Positions 25,812 to 34,966 of a stretch of DNA of 64,000 bases are shown piece by piece (the first letter of the stretch is position 1; each line of letters begins with the position of its first letter). The notes beneath the pieces were generated by a model. The model had not been told where the DNA came from. It worked only from the letters and a program-made list of their open reading frames with translations, and made no database searches. Made by a program: the position numbers and the translations under genes. Origin of the DNA: Symbiodinium sp. CCMP2592 (taxonomy: Eukaryota > Sar > Dinophyceae > Suessiales > Symbiodiniaceae). The stretch spans positions 1,612,001 to 1,676,000 of the forward strand of contig CAJNDT010005913.1 in assembly GCA_905221615.1 (NCBI GenBank), given 5' to 3'.

Positions 25812-27239
25812 TTAATCAATATCCCCAAGCACCTCGAGCATCGGCGCGAGGTGTTTTTCATAGTTTTTCCAGCGTGCTCGGCTCGTCTTGTACAACGGCT
25901 GACGCACCTGTCCCGCGCTCGCAGTGTGCACAGATGACTTGCTCTTGTGGTGTTCCAGACACGCTTTGTTGAACTCCAGACCGATGTGGTCGAGCATCGC
26001 ACGCACGCGCGCTTCAGGCTCAGCGGTCAGTTCCTCGTAACGCGATTCGAAAATCTCGATCCCCATCGACTCCCAGTGTTCGATTGTCTTGAGATATCCG
26101 AGGTACTGCTCAGCGCAAGCTTTGAGATCGTTCGCGTATTTGAGCGCCGGACCGAAACGCTGGAAGTAAATCGAGAGACAGGTATCACGCGCGCTGCGCC
26201 GGCAGTGGACGATGCTCGCGCCTGGGAGCATTCTCGTGATCGGTCCGAGGAAGAGGTAGTTCTCAGGCATCTTGTCTACGACGCGGAGGATCTTCTTGCT
26301 TGGGTAGGCTTCCTCGAGTGACTTGAGATAGTTTTGGCCACCGGCTTTGAGGATCTCGTTGGAAAGGTCTTCGGGACCCTTGGAGCCGAGGATCGAGTTG
26401 ATGACCGGCGATTCGCCGACCCCTCCTGCTTGCGGATGAGCCGCGATAACCTGCTCGGTCAGCGTTGTTCCGGAACGAGGCATTCCCACTACGAGCACCG
26501 AACGCGTTCCATCGTTGGGCTGGACATCGAACCCCTCCACCGCTTCTTTTGGCCAAAGGCTGATGTGGTGATCGAAGTCGACCGCCGTGCCGGGATCGGT
26601 CATCTTGTTCGCGGTATCGAACGCCTTGAACGCATCGTCGTACTCACCAACCGAATCGAGCAGGTGTCCGAGCGAGTACAGCAACTCACTCCTACGGACG
26701 CGTTCCATGTTTGGATTTTCGAGTGACTCGCGGATCAGATCGATCGCGGGTCCTTGTTGTTTGAGTTCGCGTGCGAGCGTGCCGTAGATCATGACGATCG
26801 ATGGATCCTTGGAGAGTTCGAGTGCTCGCTCGACGATCTCCATCGCTTTGGGGGACTGTCCTCGGGCTTGGAGCACGCGTGCTTTGAGCGCGACGGCTCG
26901 TCCGTTTGCGGGATTGACATTGAGGACTTGGTCGAGTGCTCTGTGCGCATCACCGACCCGATCCATTCTTCGATAGATCATTGCGAGGTCGCACAGCGTG
27001 TCGGGCTCACCTGGATTGAGCTTGGACGCGAACTCGAGATGGCGCAGCGCTTCGGCGTGGTTATCGAAGAGCATGAGCGCGTATCCAAGCATGCGGAGCA
27101 CCATTGGATCACGCGGAGTTTTCTCCAGCTGTTCACGCAAGAGACTGATCGCGGTCTGGAACTCATTGGCCGCGAGCAGTGTTCGCGCGCGCTGGACTAT
27201 GCTCCGTGTATCGACTCCTGATCCGCTGCCGTTGATCAT
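25812..27239 (-). CDS. TPR-sulfotransferase fusion protein (paralogue 1)
   Basis: 475 aa. TPR units fill residues about 15-215 (MLGYALMLFDNHAEALRHLEFA). The sulfotransferase domain follows, with the PAPS 5'-phosphosulfate loop MPRSGTTLTE (253-262) and the 3'-phosphate site HCRRSARDTCLSIYF about 90 residues later. The C-terminus has the shared VRQPLYKTSRARWKNYEKH motif. The domain type is Sulfotransfer_3; the acceptor (sugar, protein or other) cannot be told. No signal peptide, so it acts in the cytoplasm or is peripheral. It follows the second copy (27265-28713) by 25 bp on the same strand and is probably co-transcribed. Confidence 0.88.
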   Translation of the reverse strand: MINGSGSGVDTRSIVQRARTLLAANEFQTAISLLREQLEKTPRDPMVLRMLGYALMLFDNHAEALRHLEFASKLNPGEPDTLCDLAMIYRRMDRVGDAHRALDQVLNVNPANGRAVALKARVLQARGQSPKAMEIVERALELSKDPSIVMIYGTLARELKQQGPAIDLIRESLENPNMERVRRSELLYSLGHLLDSVGEYDDAFKAFDTANKMTDPGTAVDFDHHISLWPKEAVEGFDVQPNDGTRSVLVVGMPRSGTTLTEQVIAAHPQAGGVGESPVINSILGSKGPEDLSNEILKAGGQNYLKSLEEAYPSKKILRVVDKMPENYLFLGPITRMLPGASIVHCRRSARDTCLSIYFQRFGPALKYANDLKACAEQYLGYLKTIEHWESMGIEIFESRYEELTAEPEARVRAMLDHIGLEFNKACLEHHKSKSSVHTASAGQVRQPLYKTSRARWKNYEKHLAPMLEVLGDID

Positions 27240-27264
27240 CGTTGCACTCCCTTACTCGGCGCCA

Positions 27265-28713
27265 TCAGATGCCGCTCGTCGCATGAACACCATCGGCATA
27301 CTTGCCCAAACCCTCCAGCAATGGAGCAAGGTGTTTCTCGTAGTTCTTCCATCGCTGCTTACTGGACTGATACACAGGCTGGCGCACTTGCATCGAACTG
27401 ACCGTATGCACATGCTCTTTCTTCTCATAGAACTTCAGACACGATTCATCGAACTCGATCCCAAGATAATCAAGAAGAGATCTCGTCGATTGTTCCTGAT
27501 CACTCACGAACTCTTCATAGACACAGTTGTAGATCTCGATATCGAGCTGCTCTTTCCAATACTCCATCATCTCTCTGTGGACGACATACTGCTCTCCAAG
27601 CATCTTGAGATCCCGCGAGTAGAGGACATTGGCGCCGAAGTTCTGTGTATACGCGCTCAAGCAACAGTCACGAGGATCACGCAGCGCGTGGACGACATGG
27701 ACATTTGGCAGCACCTTGCTCACGAATCCAAGATCTTTCTCTGACCCCATGTGCTTGTCGACTACGCGCTGCACTTCTGAACCACAGCGCCGATCGAGCA
27801 GATCGAGGTATTCCTTCGCATACGAATCGATCTTCTCCTGATCGAGATCAGACACCATTGATCTTGTACGCATCTGCAGCAGCAGCGGGCACTCACCCAC
27901 TGTTCCCCCGAGCGGATGCGCATTGATGACCTGCTCCATGAGTGTCGTTCCAGATCGGGGCATCCCTGCGATGAACACCGGACGCTCATCATGGATAGAC
28001 GATGCTGGGATGCTTGCGAGGACTTCAGGAGACCAAGTTTTTTGGAGGGATTCGGCGTGTGCCGTTCTTCCTAATCCCAACCATGCGTTCCCACGCTCGA
28101 AACAGCTGAATGCTTTGTCATACTCGCCGAGCTTATCATAAATAGCGCCGAGTTCGAATGTCGCATTGCGTCGAGTTGGATCCGAAGCAGTGGCATCCTC
28201 GGCGAGTTTCTCAAAGATTGCGAGCGCTTCGGGATACGACTTGGTGTCCTTAAGGAAGCGACCTCGGACCATCTGGATGAGTTCACCAGCATCCTCAAGA
28301 TCGGCAACGCGATCAAGAACCTCCTTCGCTTCCTCGATCATCCCCGAATCGAGGTAGGTGACGGCTTTGGTCTGTATGACCAGCTCGTGATAGGGATCAC
28401 GCGCGAGTGCTTTATCGAGCGTCGCGTGCATGCCTTCGATATCGCCTTGCATCAGTTGAGCGTGCGAGAGAAGCACAAGGACATTCAGATCATTCGCTTT
28501 GCGTTTCGCAGCGAGCTTGAGCACATCAACTGCTTCATCCGCGTATCCGACAGTCACAAGCACATGACCCAAACGAAAGAGGATCGCGTGGTTGTTTTTA
28601 TCCAGCGCATGAGCTTTGCGATACAGCAGCAATGCTGACCCGAAGTGCTCTTGCTTCATCGCCATCTGGGCTTTGTTGAGGATCGATTGGACCTTTGCTG
28701 CTGATTTCGCCAT
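27265..28713 (-). CDS. TPR-sulfotransferase fusion protein (paralogue 2)
   Basis: 482 aa, same build as paralogue 1: TPR region about 10-215 (FRLGHVLVTVGYADEAVDVL), PAPS loop MPRSGTTLME (251-260), 3'-phosphate site HALRDPRDCCLSAYTQNF, and the end motif VRQPVYQSSKQRWKNYEKH. Both binding sites are intact, so it should be active. The two genes are tandem duplicates in order and spacing, but their TPR regions differ strongly, as expected if the repeats pick different acceptors. Confidence 0.88.
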   Translation of the reverse strand: MAKSAAKVQSILNKAQMAMKQEHFGSALLLYRKAHALDKNNHAILFRLGHVLVTVGYADEAVDVLKLAAKRKANDLNVLVLLSHAQLMQGDIEGMHATLDKALARDPYHELVIQTKAVTYLDSGMIEEAKEVLDRVADLEDAGELIQMVRGRFLKDTKSYPEALAIFEKLAEDATASDPTRRNATFELGAIYDKLGEYDKAFSCFERGNAWLGLGRTAHAESLQKTWSPEVLASIPASSIHDERPVFIAGMPRSGTTLMEQVINAHPLGGTVGECPLLLQMRTRSMVSDLDQEKIDSYAKEYLDLLDRRCGSEVQRVVDKHMGSEKDLGFVSKVLPNVHVVHALRDPRDCCLSAYTQNFGANVLYSRDLKMLGEQYVVHREMMEYWKEQLDIEIYNCVYEEFVSDQEQSTRSLLDYLGIEFDESCLKFYEKKEHVHTVSSMQVRQPVYQSSKQRWKNYEKHLAPLLEGLGKYADGVHATSGI

Positions 28714-28822
28714 GGTCCACTCTAGTTCGGTTTAAGCACGGATTCACTCAAATCGAACCCTGATCGCCCTTGCTCCCTACAATCCTCGGCTCGACTCTCC
28801 CCACCCCCCCACGCTTATCGGA

Positions 28823-30523
28823 GTGCTTGTGGACTCGCTCTTTGAAACACAACGCTACTTGATCCCGTTCCGGACCGGACTGCTGCCGCAGATCTTCTGC
28901 GACACGCTTGTGCTGGGATCAGGAGTTGCTGGACTGCGTGCCGCGATCACGGCTGGGGATGCCGGGGATGTGATCGTCTGTACCAAAGATCGGCTCGATA
29001 AGACCAACACCGCATGGGCGCAGGGTGGGATTGCCGCGGTGCTCCCTGACATCCCGGATCAATCCGATTCGATCCAGAGCCATATCGAGGACACGCTAGT
29101 CGCTGGTGCAGGGATGTGCGATGAGGATGCTGTGCGACTCATCTGCACGCAAGGACCTGCACGATTCAAGGAGTTGCTCGCGTGGGGTGCGGAGTTTGAT
29201 CGCGATTCGTCAGATCATCTCGAAGCGGGTCGCGAGGGGGGGCACAACGCGAACCGGATCTACCATGCCGGAGGCGACGAAACCGGCAAAGAAATCCAGC
29301 AGACACTCATCCAAACCACACAGGAGCACGACTCGATCCGTTTGTTTGATCATTGTTTCGCGCTCGATCTGCTCACCCCCTCGGATGATCCAGGATCGCC
29401 GGTAATGGGTGCGATTACCTGGCATAAAAAATACGGCTTGCAAGTCATCTGGGCGCGAACCACCATCCTCGCTTCCGGTGGATCGGGACAAGTCTTCCGT
29501 GAGACCTCCAATCCGCGCATCGCGACTGGAGATGGCATCGCGATGGCATATCGCGCCGGCGCATCCATCCGTGACATGGAGTTCTTCCAGTTCCATCCGA
29601 CAACGCTGTATATCCCAGGCGCTCCTCGATCATTGATTTCAGAAGCCGTGCGAGGGGAAGGGGCGCACCTGCTCGATGACTCCGGAGAGCGATTCATGCC
29701 GGCGGTCCATCCGCTCGCGGAACTCGCGCCTCGTGATGTGGTCTCTCGTGCGATCTCCAAGCAACTCGCACTCCAAGGCGGCAAGCATGTTTGGCTCGAT
29801 TGTCGGCATATTCACAACTTCCAAGCACGATTCCCAAGCATCTGGAACACGCTCAAATCCTTCGGACTCGATCCAGCGACCGATCCGCTTCCAGTCCATC
29901 CCGCGGCGCATTATCAAATCGGAGGGATCCAGACCGACCTCACGACACGCAGCAGCATTCCGAATCTGCTCGCGATTGGTGAGGTCGCTTCGACTGGACT
30001 CCACGGCGCAAATCGGCTCGCGTCTAACTCGCTGCTCGAAGGTCTGGTGATGGGCGCTATTGCCGGGGAAGTCGCCGCGGAACGATCAAACGGACAGCAG
30101 GTATCTCCTACAGCGATCGTTTCGTCGATCGAGCCGAGCTCACATGCACAGCTTGATCTGACGGATGTCAGGTCATCGCTCCGATCAACGATGTGGTTCA
30201 ACGCTGGGATTGCTCGGACGCGGACCAAACTCGCTGATGCGTGTGATATGTTCAATATCTGGGGACGCTATTCGCTCGACAAGGTCTTCGAGACTCCTGA
30301 TGGATGGGAGACTCAGAACTTGCTGTACACGGCGCACCTCATCGCACGCGCGGCACTGAGTCGTCCAACCTCGATCGGAGCACACTGGATCCAGAGCGAG
30401 AATCCCGTTGGTGAGCAAGATACGGACCCCAACGCGAAGATCCACGCAAGCTGGACACGCCATTCGCAGGAACCGACTTATTCGCCGATCGAACCGCACG
30501 CGTCTTCGCCCGTATCTGAATGA
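28823..30523 (+). CDS. nadB: L-aspartate oxidase NadB
   Basis: 566 aa, usual size. The FAD Rossmann motif is LVLGSGVAGLRAA near residue 30; NTAWAQGGIAAVL, EGGHNANRIYHAGGDETG and SEAVRGEGAHLLDDSGERFM are the family blocks, with the active-site HPxAELAPRDVVSRAI. NadB turns aspartate into iminoaspartate, the first step of de novo NAD synthesis; nadA and nadC are not in this window. The start is not backed by a strong ribosome site. A lipoprotein gene follows three bases after the stop. Confidence 0.95.
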   Translation: MLVDSLFETQRYLIPFRTGLLPQIFCDTLVLGSGVAGLRAAITAGDAGDVIVCTKDRLDKTNTAWAQGGIAAVLPDIPDQSDSIQSHIEDTLVAGAGMCDEDAVRLICTQGPARFKELLAWGAEFDRDSSDHLEAGREGGHNANRIYHAGGDETGKEIQQTLIQTTQEHDSIRLFDHCFALDLLTPSDDPGSPVMGAITWHKKYGLQVIWARTTILASGGSGQVFRETSNPRIATGDGIAMAYRAGASIRDMEFFQFHPTTLYIPGAPRSLISEAVRGEGAHLLDDSGERFMPAVHPLAELAPRDVVSRAISKQLALQGGKHVWLDCRHIHNFQARFPSIWNTLKSFGLDPATDPLPVHPAAHYQIGGIQTDLTTRSSIPNLLAIGEVASTGLHGANRLASNSLLEGLVMGAIAGEVAAERSNGQQVSPTAIVSSIEPSSHAQLDLTDVRSSLRSTMWFNAGIARTRTKLADACDMFNIWGRYSLDKVFETPDGWETQNLLYTAHLIARAALSRPTSIGAHWIQSENPVGEQDTDPNAKIHASWTRHSQEPTYSPIEPHASSPVSE

Positions 30524-30526
30524 GCC

Positions 30527-31117
30527 ATGCCCAGCCGGACGATCTTCCATATTGCTACTCTCTTCATTGCATCAGCTGCATTGTCACTATTTGTCGCAGG
30601 GTGCCAACCGTACAAGCGAGAGGTGAGCCGATCCGGATTGCTTTCCAAACTGAAAGCGACTCAGGAAGGGAATCGCAAACCGATCGATCCCGAGTCGATC
30701 CATCCGGTGTTTGGGGTCCCAGGCGGGAAAATTCGCGTAGAAGACGAACAGGGCAATGTCACGCTCTACGCGAAGACTATCAAGCACCTCATGAACCACC
30801 TGATCCATGCTCTCGAGTATGATGAGCGCGATCTCTTTGTAGAGCAAATCCTTTCCCAGATCACCATCGAAGAGTTTGAAGAACGAGGGCTCGATCCTCG
30901 GCTCGCCTATGACGAACTCGTGAATCGTCGGCGTGATGTCTACCGTCTGTTTCACTTCATGCCGATGGGTGAGCACACGCCGGGGCTGTATCCCACTCCG
31001 ATCGGTCAGAACATCTTTCGGCTTCAAGTCTCGCGGGTAGGGCGCGACCTGCTCTGGTCTGGGATAGATGTCTCCTTCGAGCAAGGCAACTACAAGCTCC
31101 GCTGGTTCGTGCCTTAA
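30527..31117 (+). CDS. Predicted lipoprotein of unknown function
   Basis: 196 aa. The leader ends with LFVAGC (Cys26), a clear lipobox. The mature part has an N-terminal basic region, a middle with LMNHLIHALEYDERDLFVEQILS and a C-terminal block ending GIDVSFEQGNYKLRWFVP. I recall no named family. It starts three bases after nadB on the same strand, so it is probably read with it, though a functional link is not evident. Confidence 0.6.
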   Translation: MPSRTIFHIATLFIASAALSLFVAGCQPYKREVSRSGLLSKLKATQEGNRKPIDPESIHPVFGVPGGKIRVEDEQGNVTLYAKTIKHLMNHLIHALEYDERDLFVEQILSQITIEEFEERGLDPRLAYDELVNRRRDVYRLFHFMPMGEHTPGLYPTPIGQNIFRLQVSRVGRDLLWSGIDVSFEQGNYKLRWFVP

Positions 31118-31143
31118 TCTATCGTTCCTCCTAGTATTGTTGC

Positions 31144-31764
31144 ATGAGCAGCACCACTTCCCCCACTCCGACTTCGATCAAATCTCTGGAACAATTGAAC
31201 AACCAAGAGCTGATCGGGCGGCTGCGCGTCGGCGTTGAGTGGCTTGATCCTCGCATATTTGAACTCAGTGATGAACAGTTGAATCAAGCGTGGCTTCCCG
31301 ATGCGAATGTCGGACGCTGGCCCATCCGTGTGGTGCTTGGGCATCTCGCGGATGTTGAGATGGTCTTCGCAACCCGAATCCGCAAGATCTTCGCCGAAGA
31401 GAACCCAACGCTCGCACTGTTTGATGAGCACGCCTTTGTCGATTCATCGATCTACGGCTGCACAGAGGGATCGACCATGCAACCTCCGATCGGAGGCGAT
31501 GTCGCTACAATCCACACACTGCGCTCTTGGTTGGTGACCTTCTTATACCAACTGGAAGAATCCGACTGGGAACAAACTGGACTCCATCCGGACCATGGTC
31601 CGATTTCGATCCGAACGCTCGCGATTTACAACTGTTGGCACCTCGAGCGCCACGCGTGGTTCATCAACGCGAAGACCGAACGGATGATCGGCCCGAGACC
31701 ACAACCCGAAGCGTGCGAGACTGGCGGGTGTGGCAAGCCGGATTGCCAGTGCGTTCACGAATGA
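31144..31764 (+). CDS. DinB-fold protein with Cys-rich C-terminal tail
   Basis: 206 aa. The helical bundle includes RWPIRVVLGHLADVEMVFATRIRKI (first metal His) and the late NCWHLERHAWFI (second and third His), the usual DinB superfamily spacing. The last 20 residues add a CETGGCGKPDCQC cluster of four Cys not normally found in this fold, which could hold a metal or serve as a thiol site. It lies 26 bp after the lipoprotein gene, so nadB, lipoprotein and this gene could be one unit. Confidence 0.7.
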   Translation: MSSTTSPTPTSIKSLEQLNNQELIGRLRVGVEWLDPRIFELSDEQLNQAWLPDANVGRWPIRVVLGHLADVEMVFATRIRKIFAEENPTLALFDEHAFVDSSIYGCTEGSTMQPPIGGDVATIHTLRSWLVTFLYQLEESDWEQTGLHPDHGPISIRTLAIYNCWHLERHAWFINAKTERMIGPRPQPEACETGGCGKPDCQCVHE

Positions 31765-31780
31765 ATGTCTAGTAAAAGAA

Positions 31781-33316
31781 TCAGACTTCAAAGAACTCAC
31801 GGAGTTGCTTGTACGCGACTCCGTATTCCTTGACATGCGATCCGGGACCAGCAGATTGTGCTGGTTCTAGATCAGCGGTGAGTTCGTCGCTGAGTTCTTC
31901 ACCCAGTGCGTCTGCGAGTTGGCGCAGTACTGACTTTGGATCATTCATAACTTGGTCATACTGGATGTTGATGACCTTGGCGCCGACGCGTTCGTCGTTG
32001 AGCACGCTGGTCCAGTGATCCATCAGCCGTCCGGTATCTTTCACATACGACGCGGTCGAGATTAGATCTCCGGCGTATGGATGATTCCCCGGCATTTCAT
32101 CGCAGTAAATCGCGAGGGACTCTTCTATCGGATCGCGTCGGCAGTTAATGATGGTCACTCCCGGCAGAGCCATCGCGACACACCCAACGAGCGGTGTGTT
32201 CCCTGGATGTGTGTCCACTGTCCGCATACCCCCCATCCGCGCTGCCGCATCACACTGCCGTGAGTATCCTGCGGCGAGTTTGCCGATTTGATCGCCTCGG
32301 TGACCTCGTGGGGTTGGGACCAAGGCGCGGAGCACACCTCGCGCCGCGTTGAGTTGGGTAGCGCACAACATACCGAGTGATTCAATCGGTCCAATGTCGA
32401 CGGTGTTTGGCAGTCGATCAAGCAGGTTCATCACCTCAGGAATCCCTGAATGGATTGAGCCGCAAAGGAGCACACGGCTTTTACCAGGGGTTCCGGGTGG
32501 ACGCATAAGCTTATCGATTTCTTCTGCTGTCCAGCTTTCGATGAGACGGGAACTCATCTTTGCATGGACTTCAGCGTTGTACGCGCCACGGCGGAGTTTT
32601 GCGGCTCTGCGATACGCATTGAATGCGTCGCTGTAATCGCCGAGCGCGTCACAGAGCGTTCCCTCAGCTCGCAGCAATGCCATCAGATTCGCCGCTCCGA
32701 TTCCCGTTTCATTGACGAGAGTCGCGATCTGTTCCTTGCATGATCGCATGCGATCAGTATCTTGCTTTTCAGCATCAACCAGGACCTTTGCATAGCTAAT
32801 CATTAATGGGATGTCATCAAGCTTGCGCGCCAAGCCGTCGTCGATGAGCTTGATCGCTTCGTCGGTGTTACCCAAGTTGGATTGGACCTCAGCGATCGCG
32901 GCGATCGCATCACCTCGATCGGGATCCATATCGATCGCGAGTTGGATTTCTTCGATCGCATCCTCGTGCTCTCCGAGTGCGCTGAGCGAGCGACCGATCT
33001 CTGTTTGGAGTCTGATGTATTGATCCACGATTCGAGGACGCGCTGGGTTCTCAGCTTCATCCTCGTCTTCGAGTGATTGGAGGGTGAGATGAGAGGATGC
33101 ACGCATATCTGAGATCGCTGGTTCGTGCAAGCCGAGCTTCGCGAGGGTAAAGCCGTGGATCGCGAGGATTGGTGGTTCTTCTGGGAAGTGTGCTTTGAGC
33201 TTTCCAGCGCGCTTTGATGCTTCAAACACATCGCCCACTGCAAGGAGTTTCTTTGCTTGTTCGAAGAAATCCTTCGGAGTGGGTTGTTGCTGTGCTTGTG
33301 CGGGATTGGGTTGCAT
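31781..33316 (-). CDS. TPR-sulfotransferase-like protein with degenerate PAPS loop (paralogue 3)
   Basis: 511 aa. TPR region about 10-245, longer and more acidic than in the other copies. Where the others have MPRSGTTL, this one has CGSIHSGIPEV (285-295), so the Arg-Ser-Gly-Thr-Thr loop that grips the 5'-phosphosulfate of PAPS is gone. The 3'-phosphate site is partly kept (NCRRDPIEESLAIYC). The C-terminal VRQP motif is also absent. It is full length with no frameshift, so it is likely a non-catalytic relative rather than a decayed gene. Convergent with the Cys-tail DinB gene (17 bp). Confidence 0.75.
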   Translation of the reverse strand: MQPNPAQAQQQPTPKDFFEQAKKLLAVGDVFEASKRAGKLKAHFPEEPPILAIHGFTLAKLGLHEPAISDMRASSHLTLQSLEDEDEAENPARPRIVDQYIRLQTEIGRSLSALGEHEDAIEEIQLAIDMDPDRGDAIAAIAEVQSNLGNTDEAIKLIDDGLARKLDDIPLMISYAKVLVDAEKQDTDRMRSCKEQIATLVNETGIGAANLMALLRAEGTLCDALGDYSDAFNAYRRAAKLRRGAYNAEVHAKMSSRLIESWTAEEIDKLMRPPGTPGKSRVLLCGSIHSGIPEVMNLLDRLPNTVDIGPIESLGMLCATQLNAARGVLRALVPTPRGHRGDQIGKLAAGYSRQCDAAARMGGMRTVDTHPGNTPLVGCVAMALPGVTIINCRRDPIEESLAIYCDEMPGNHPYAGDLISTASYVKDTGRLMDHWTSVLNDERVGAKVINIQYDQVMNDPKSVLRQLADALGEELSDELTADLEPAQSAGPGSHVKEYGVAYKQLREFFEV

Positions 33317-33364
33317 GTGTTTGATCTCGCTGTCGTATGAATGTGCTGGCTGAGCAGCTTCTGG

Positions 33365-34873
33365 TTAATCGTTCGCGGTCTCGCAAATCAGGTCCCCGAG
33401 CCCTTCGAGGAGCGGGTCAATATGACCAGCATAGCGTTCGTAGCGTTTGGTGGATGACTTGTAAATTGGTTGGCGGACCTGATCGTTGCTGAGTGTGAGC
33501 GCGACGCGTCCCGACTGATGGAAGTTCATACATGCTTCATCAAACTCAAGGCCAACAAAGTCGAGCAACGCTCTGGTTTTTGCCTCTTGATCTGCGACTG
33601 TGTCTTCGTACTGGTTATCGAAGACCGGGACGCCCACTCTTGGATCCCTAAGGACTTGGGTATAGTGCTCAGTTACTTCGTGGTAGTGGCGATAAAACAG
33701 GCCGCAGTTCTTGAGATCGAAACTGTAGGAATGCCCTGGGTTGAGCGCTTGAAAGAAACACGAGAGACAGTTATCGCGTGCTTCACGCTTGCAGTGGATG
33801 ATTTTCGCATCGGGGAACGCGAGGGCAATCATGCCCATATACCAAAAATTCATCGGCGCTTTGTCCACGATGATCTCAACCGATGGGTTGTCCGCCATCG
33901 CGATCGTCTCGCGGCGATAGATCTTTGCGAGCTGCGCGATCTGCTTTGGGTCATACTCATCTGGGCTTGTTTTGTAAGGATTCTCAGGATTGGGGGCTAC
34001 TTCCCTGAAGAGCTCTGAGATCAGACCCAGTTCCCCAGCTCCAAAACCCTTGGGATGCGCATCAAGAATCTGCTCAGTGAGCGTTGTCCCGGATCGGGGC
34101 ATGCCCAGAATGAATACAGGACGAGGCACCCCCGGATCGGGGCGCTCGACGCCTTCAAAACGATCCGCTGTCCAAGCCTCCTTGAGACACTTTACCTGCG
34201 CCGCGATTCGCCCTTCGGAGTAGATTGCGGGCACAGCGTTGTTTGCTTTGGTGAAAGCATCTATTGCCTCGTCATAGCGTTTCGCACGATCATAAAGATG
34301 TCCGAGTGCATTGAATGCCTTGTTCGCATATGGGACATCTGGTGACTCTAGTTCTTTCACAAGCCCTTCGATCAGCTCGATCCCCTCTTCAAGACGATCA
34401 CTCCGCAATACGGCTCGTCCAAAGACAGAAGCGATTGAAAGTGTCATCATCCCTCGCTCTTTCGCATCCTCAACGAGTTTGATGGCTTCTGCTTTCTGAT
34501 TGTTAAGCAGGAGCACATGACCGAGCCCGGAGACGAGCGTGGACTCATCTGGTTGACGGATGATCTCGTCGCGCATCAACTCGATCGCATCATCAAGATT
34601 CCCGGTCTGCGTGAGTCCCTCGGAGAGGGTGTTCAGGACGGCGACTCGATGGGGTTTGTGAGTTATGTGACGCAGTGCCCGCCGTGCGATGGTGGTGCCT
34701 TCTTCGGGCTTCTGCAATCGAAGCAGCACACTCACATGGAGCGCGACAATCGGAGGGAAATGCGGGTTTCTGTTATAGAGCTGAGAAGTCGTCCGATAAG
34801 CGGCACGGTACTGACCTGAGTCGTACTGCTCGCGTGCTTTCTCGTAGGCTTCCTTGGTGCTCACAACGGGCAT
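33365..34873 (-). CDS. TPR-sulfotransferase fusion protein (paralogue 4)
   Basis: 502 aa from the ATG at 34871-34873, six bases after a GGAGG site; the frame is open to 35026 but an upstream start would place the ribosome site inside the gene. TPR region about 5-215, PAPS loop MPRSGTTLTE (258-267), 3'-phosphate site HCKREARDNCLSCFFQ, and end motif VRQPIYKSSTKRYERYAGH. All catalytic features are intact. It lies 48 bp upstream of paralogue 3 on the same strand, so an active and an inactive copy are made from one message. Confidence 0.88.
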   Translation of the reverse strand: MPVVSTKEAYEKAREQYDSGQYRAAYRTTSQLYNRNPHFPPIVALHVSVLLRLQKPEEGTTIARRALRHITHKPHRVAVLNTLSEGLTQTGNLDDAIELMRDEIIRQPDESTLVSGLGHVLLLNNQKAEAIKLVEDAKERGMMTLSIASVFGRAVLRSDRLEEGIELIEGLVKELESPDVPYANKAFNALGHLYDRAKRYDEAIDAFTKANNAVPAIYSEGRIAAQVKCLKEAWTADRFEGVERPDPGVPRPVFILGMPRSGTTLTEQILDAHPKGFGAGELGLISELFREVAPNPENPYKTSPDEYDPKQIAQLAKIYRRETIAMADNPSVEIIVDKAPMNFWYMGMIALAFPDAKIIHCKREARDNCLSCFFQALNPGHSYSFDLKNCGLFYRHYHEVTEHYTQVLRDPRVGVPVFDNQYEDTVADQEAKTRALLDFVGLEFDEACMNFHQSGRVALTLSNDQVRQPIYKSSTKRYERYAGHIDPLLEGLGDLICETAND

Positions 34874-34966
34874 TGACATCCTCCATACACCGAACAAAGG
34901 ATCGGGCCGCGATCCGATGAGGGTATCATGCTCACATCGACCAATCGCAGGCATAACCTTATACCT

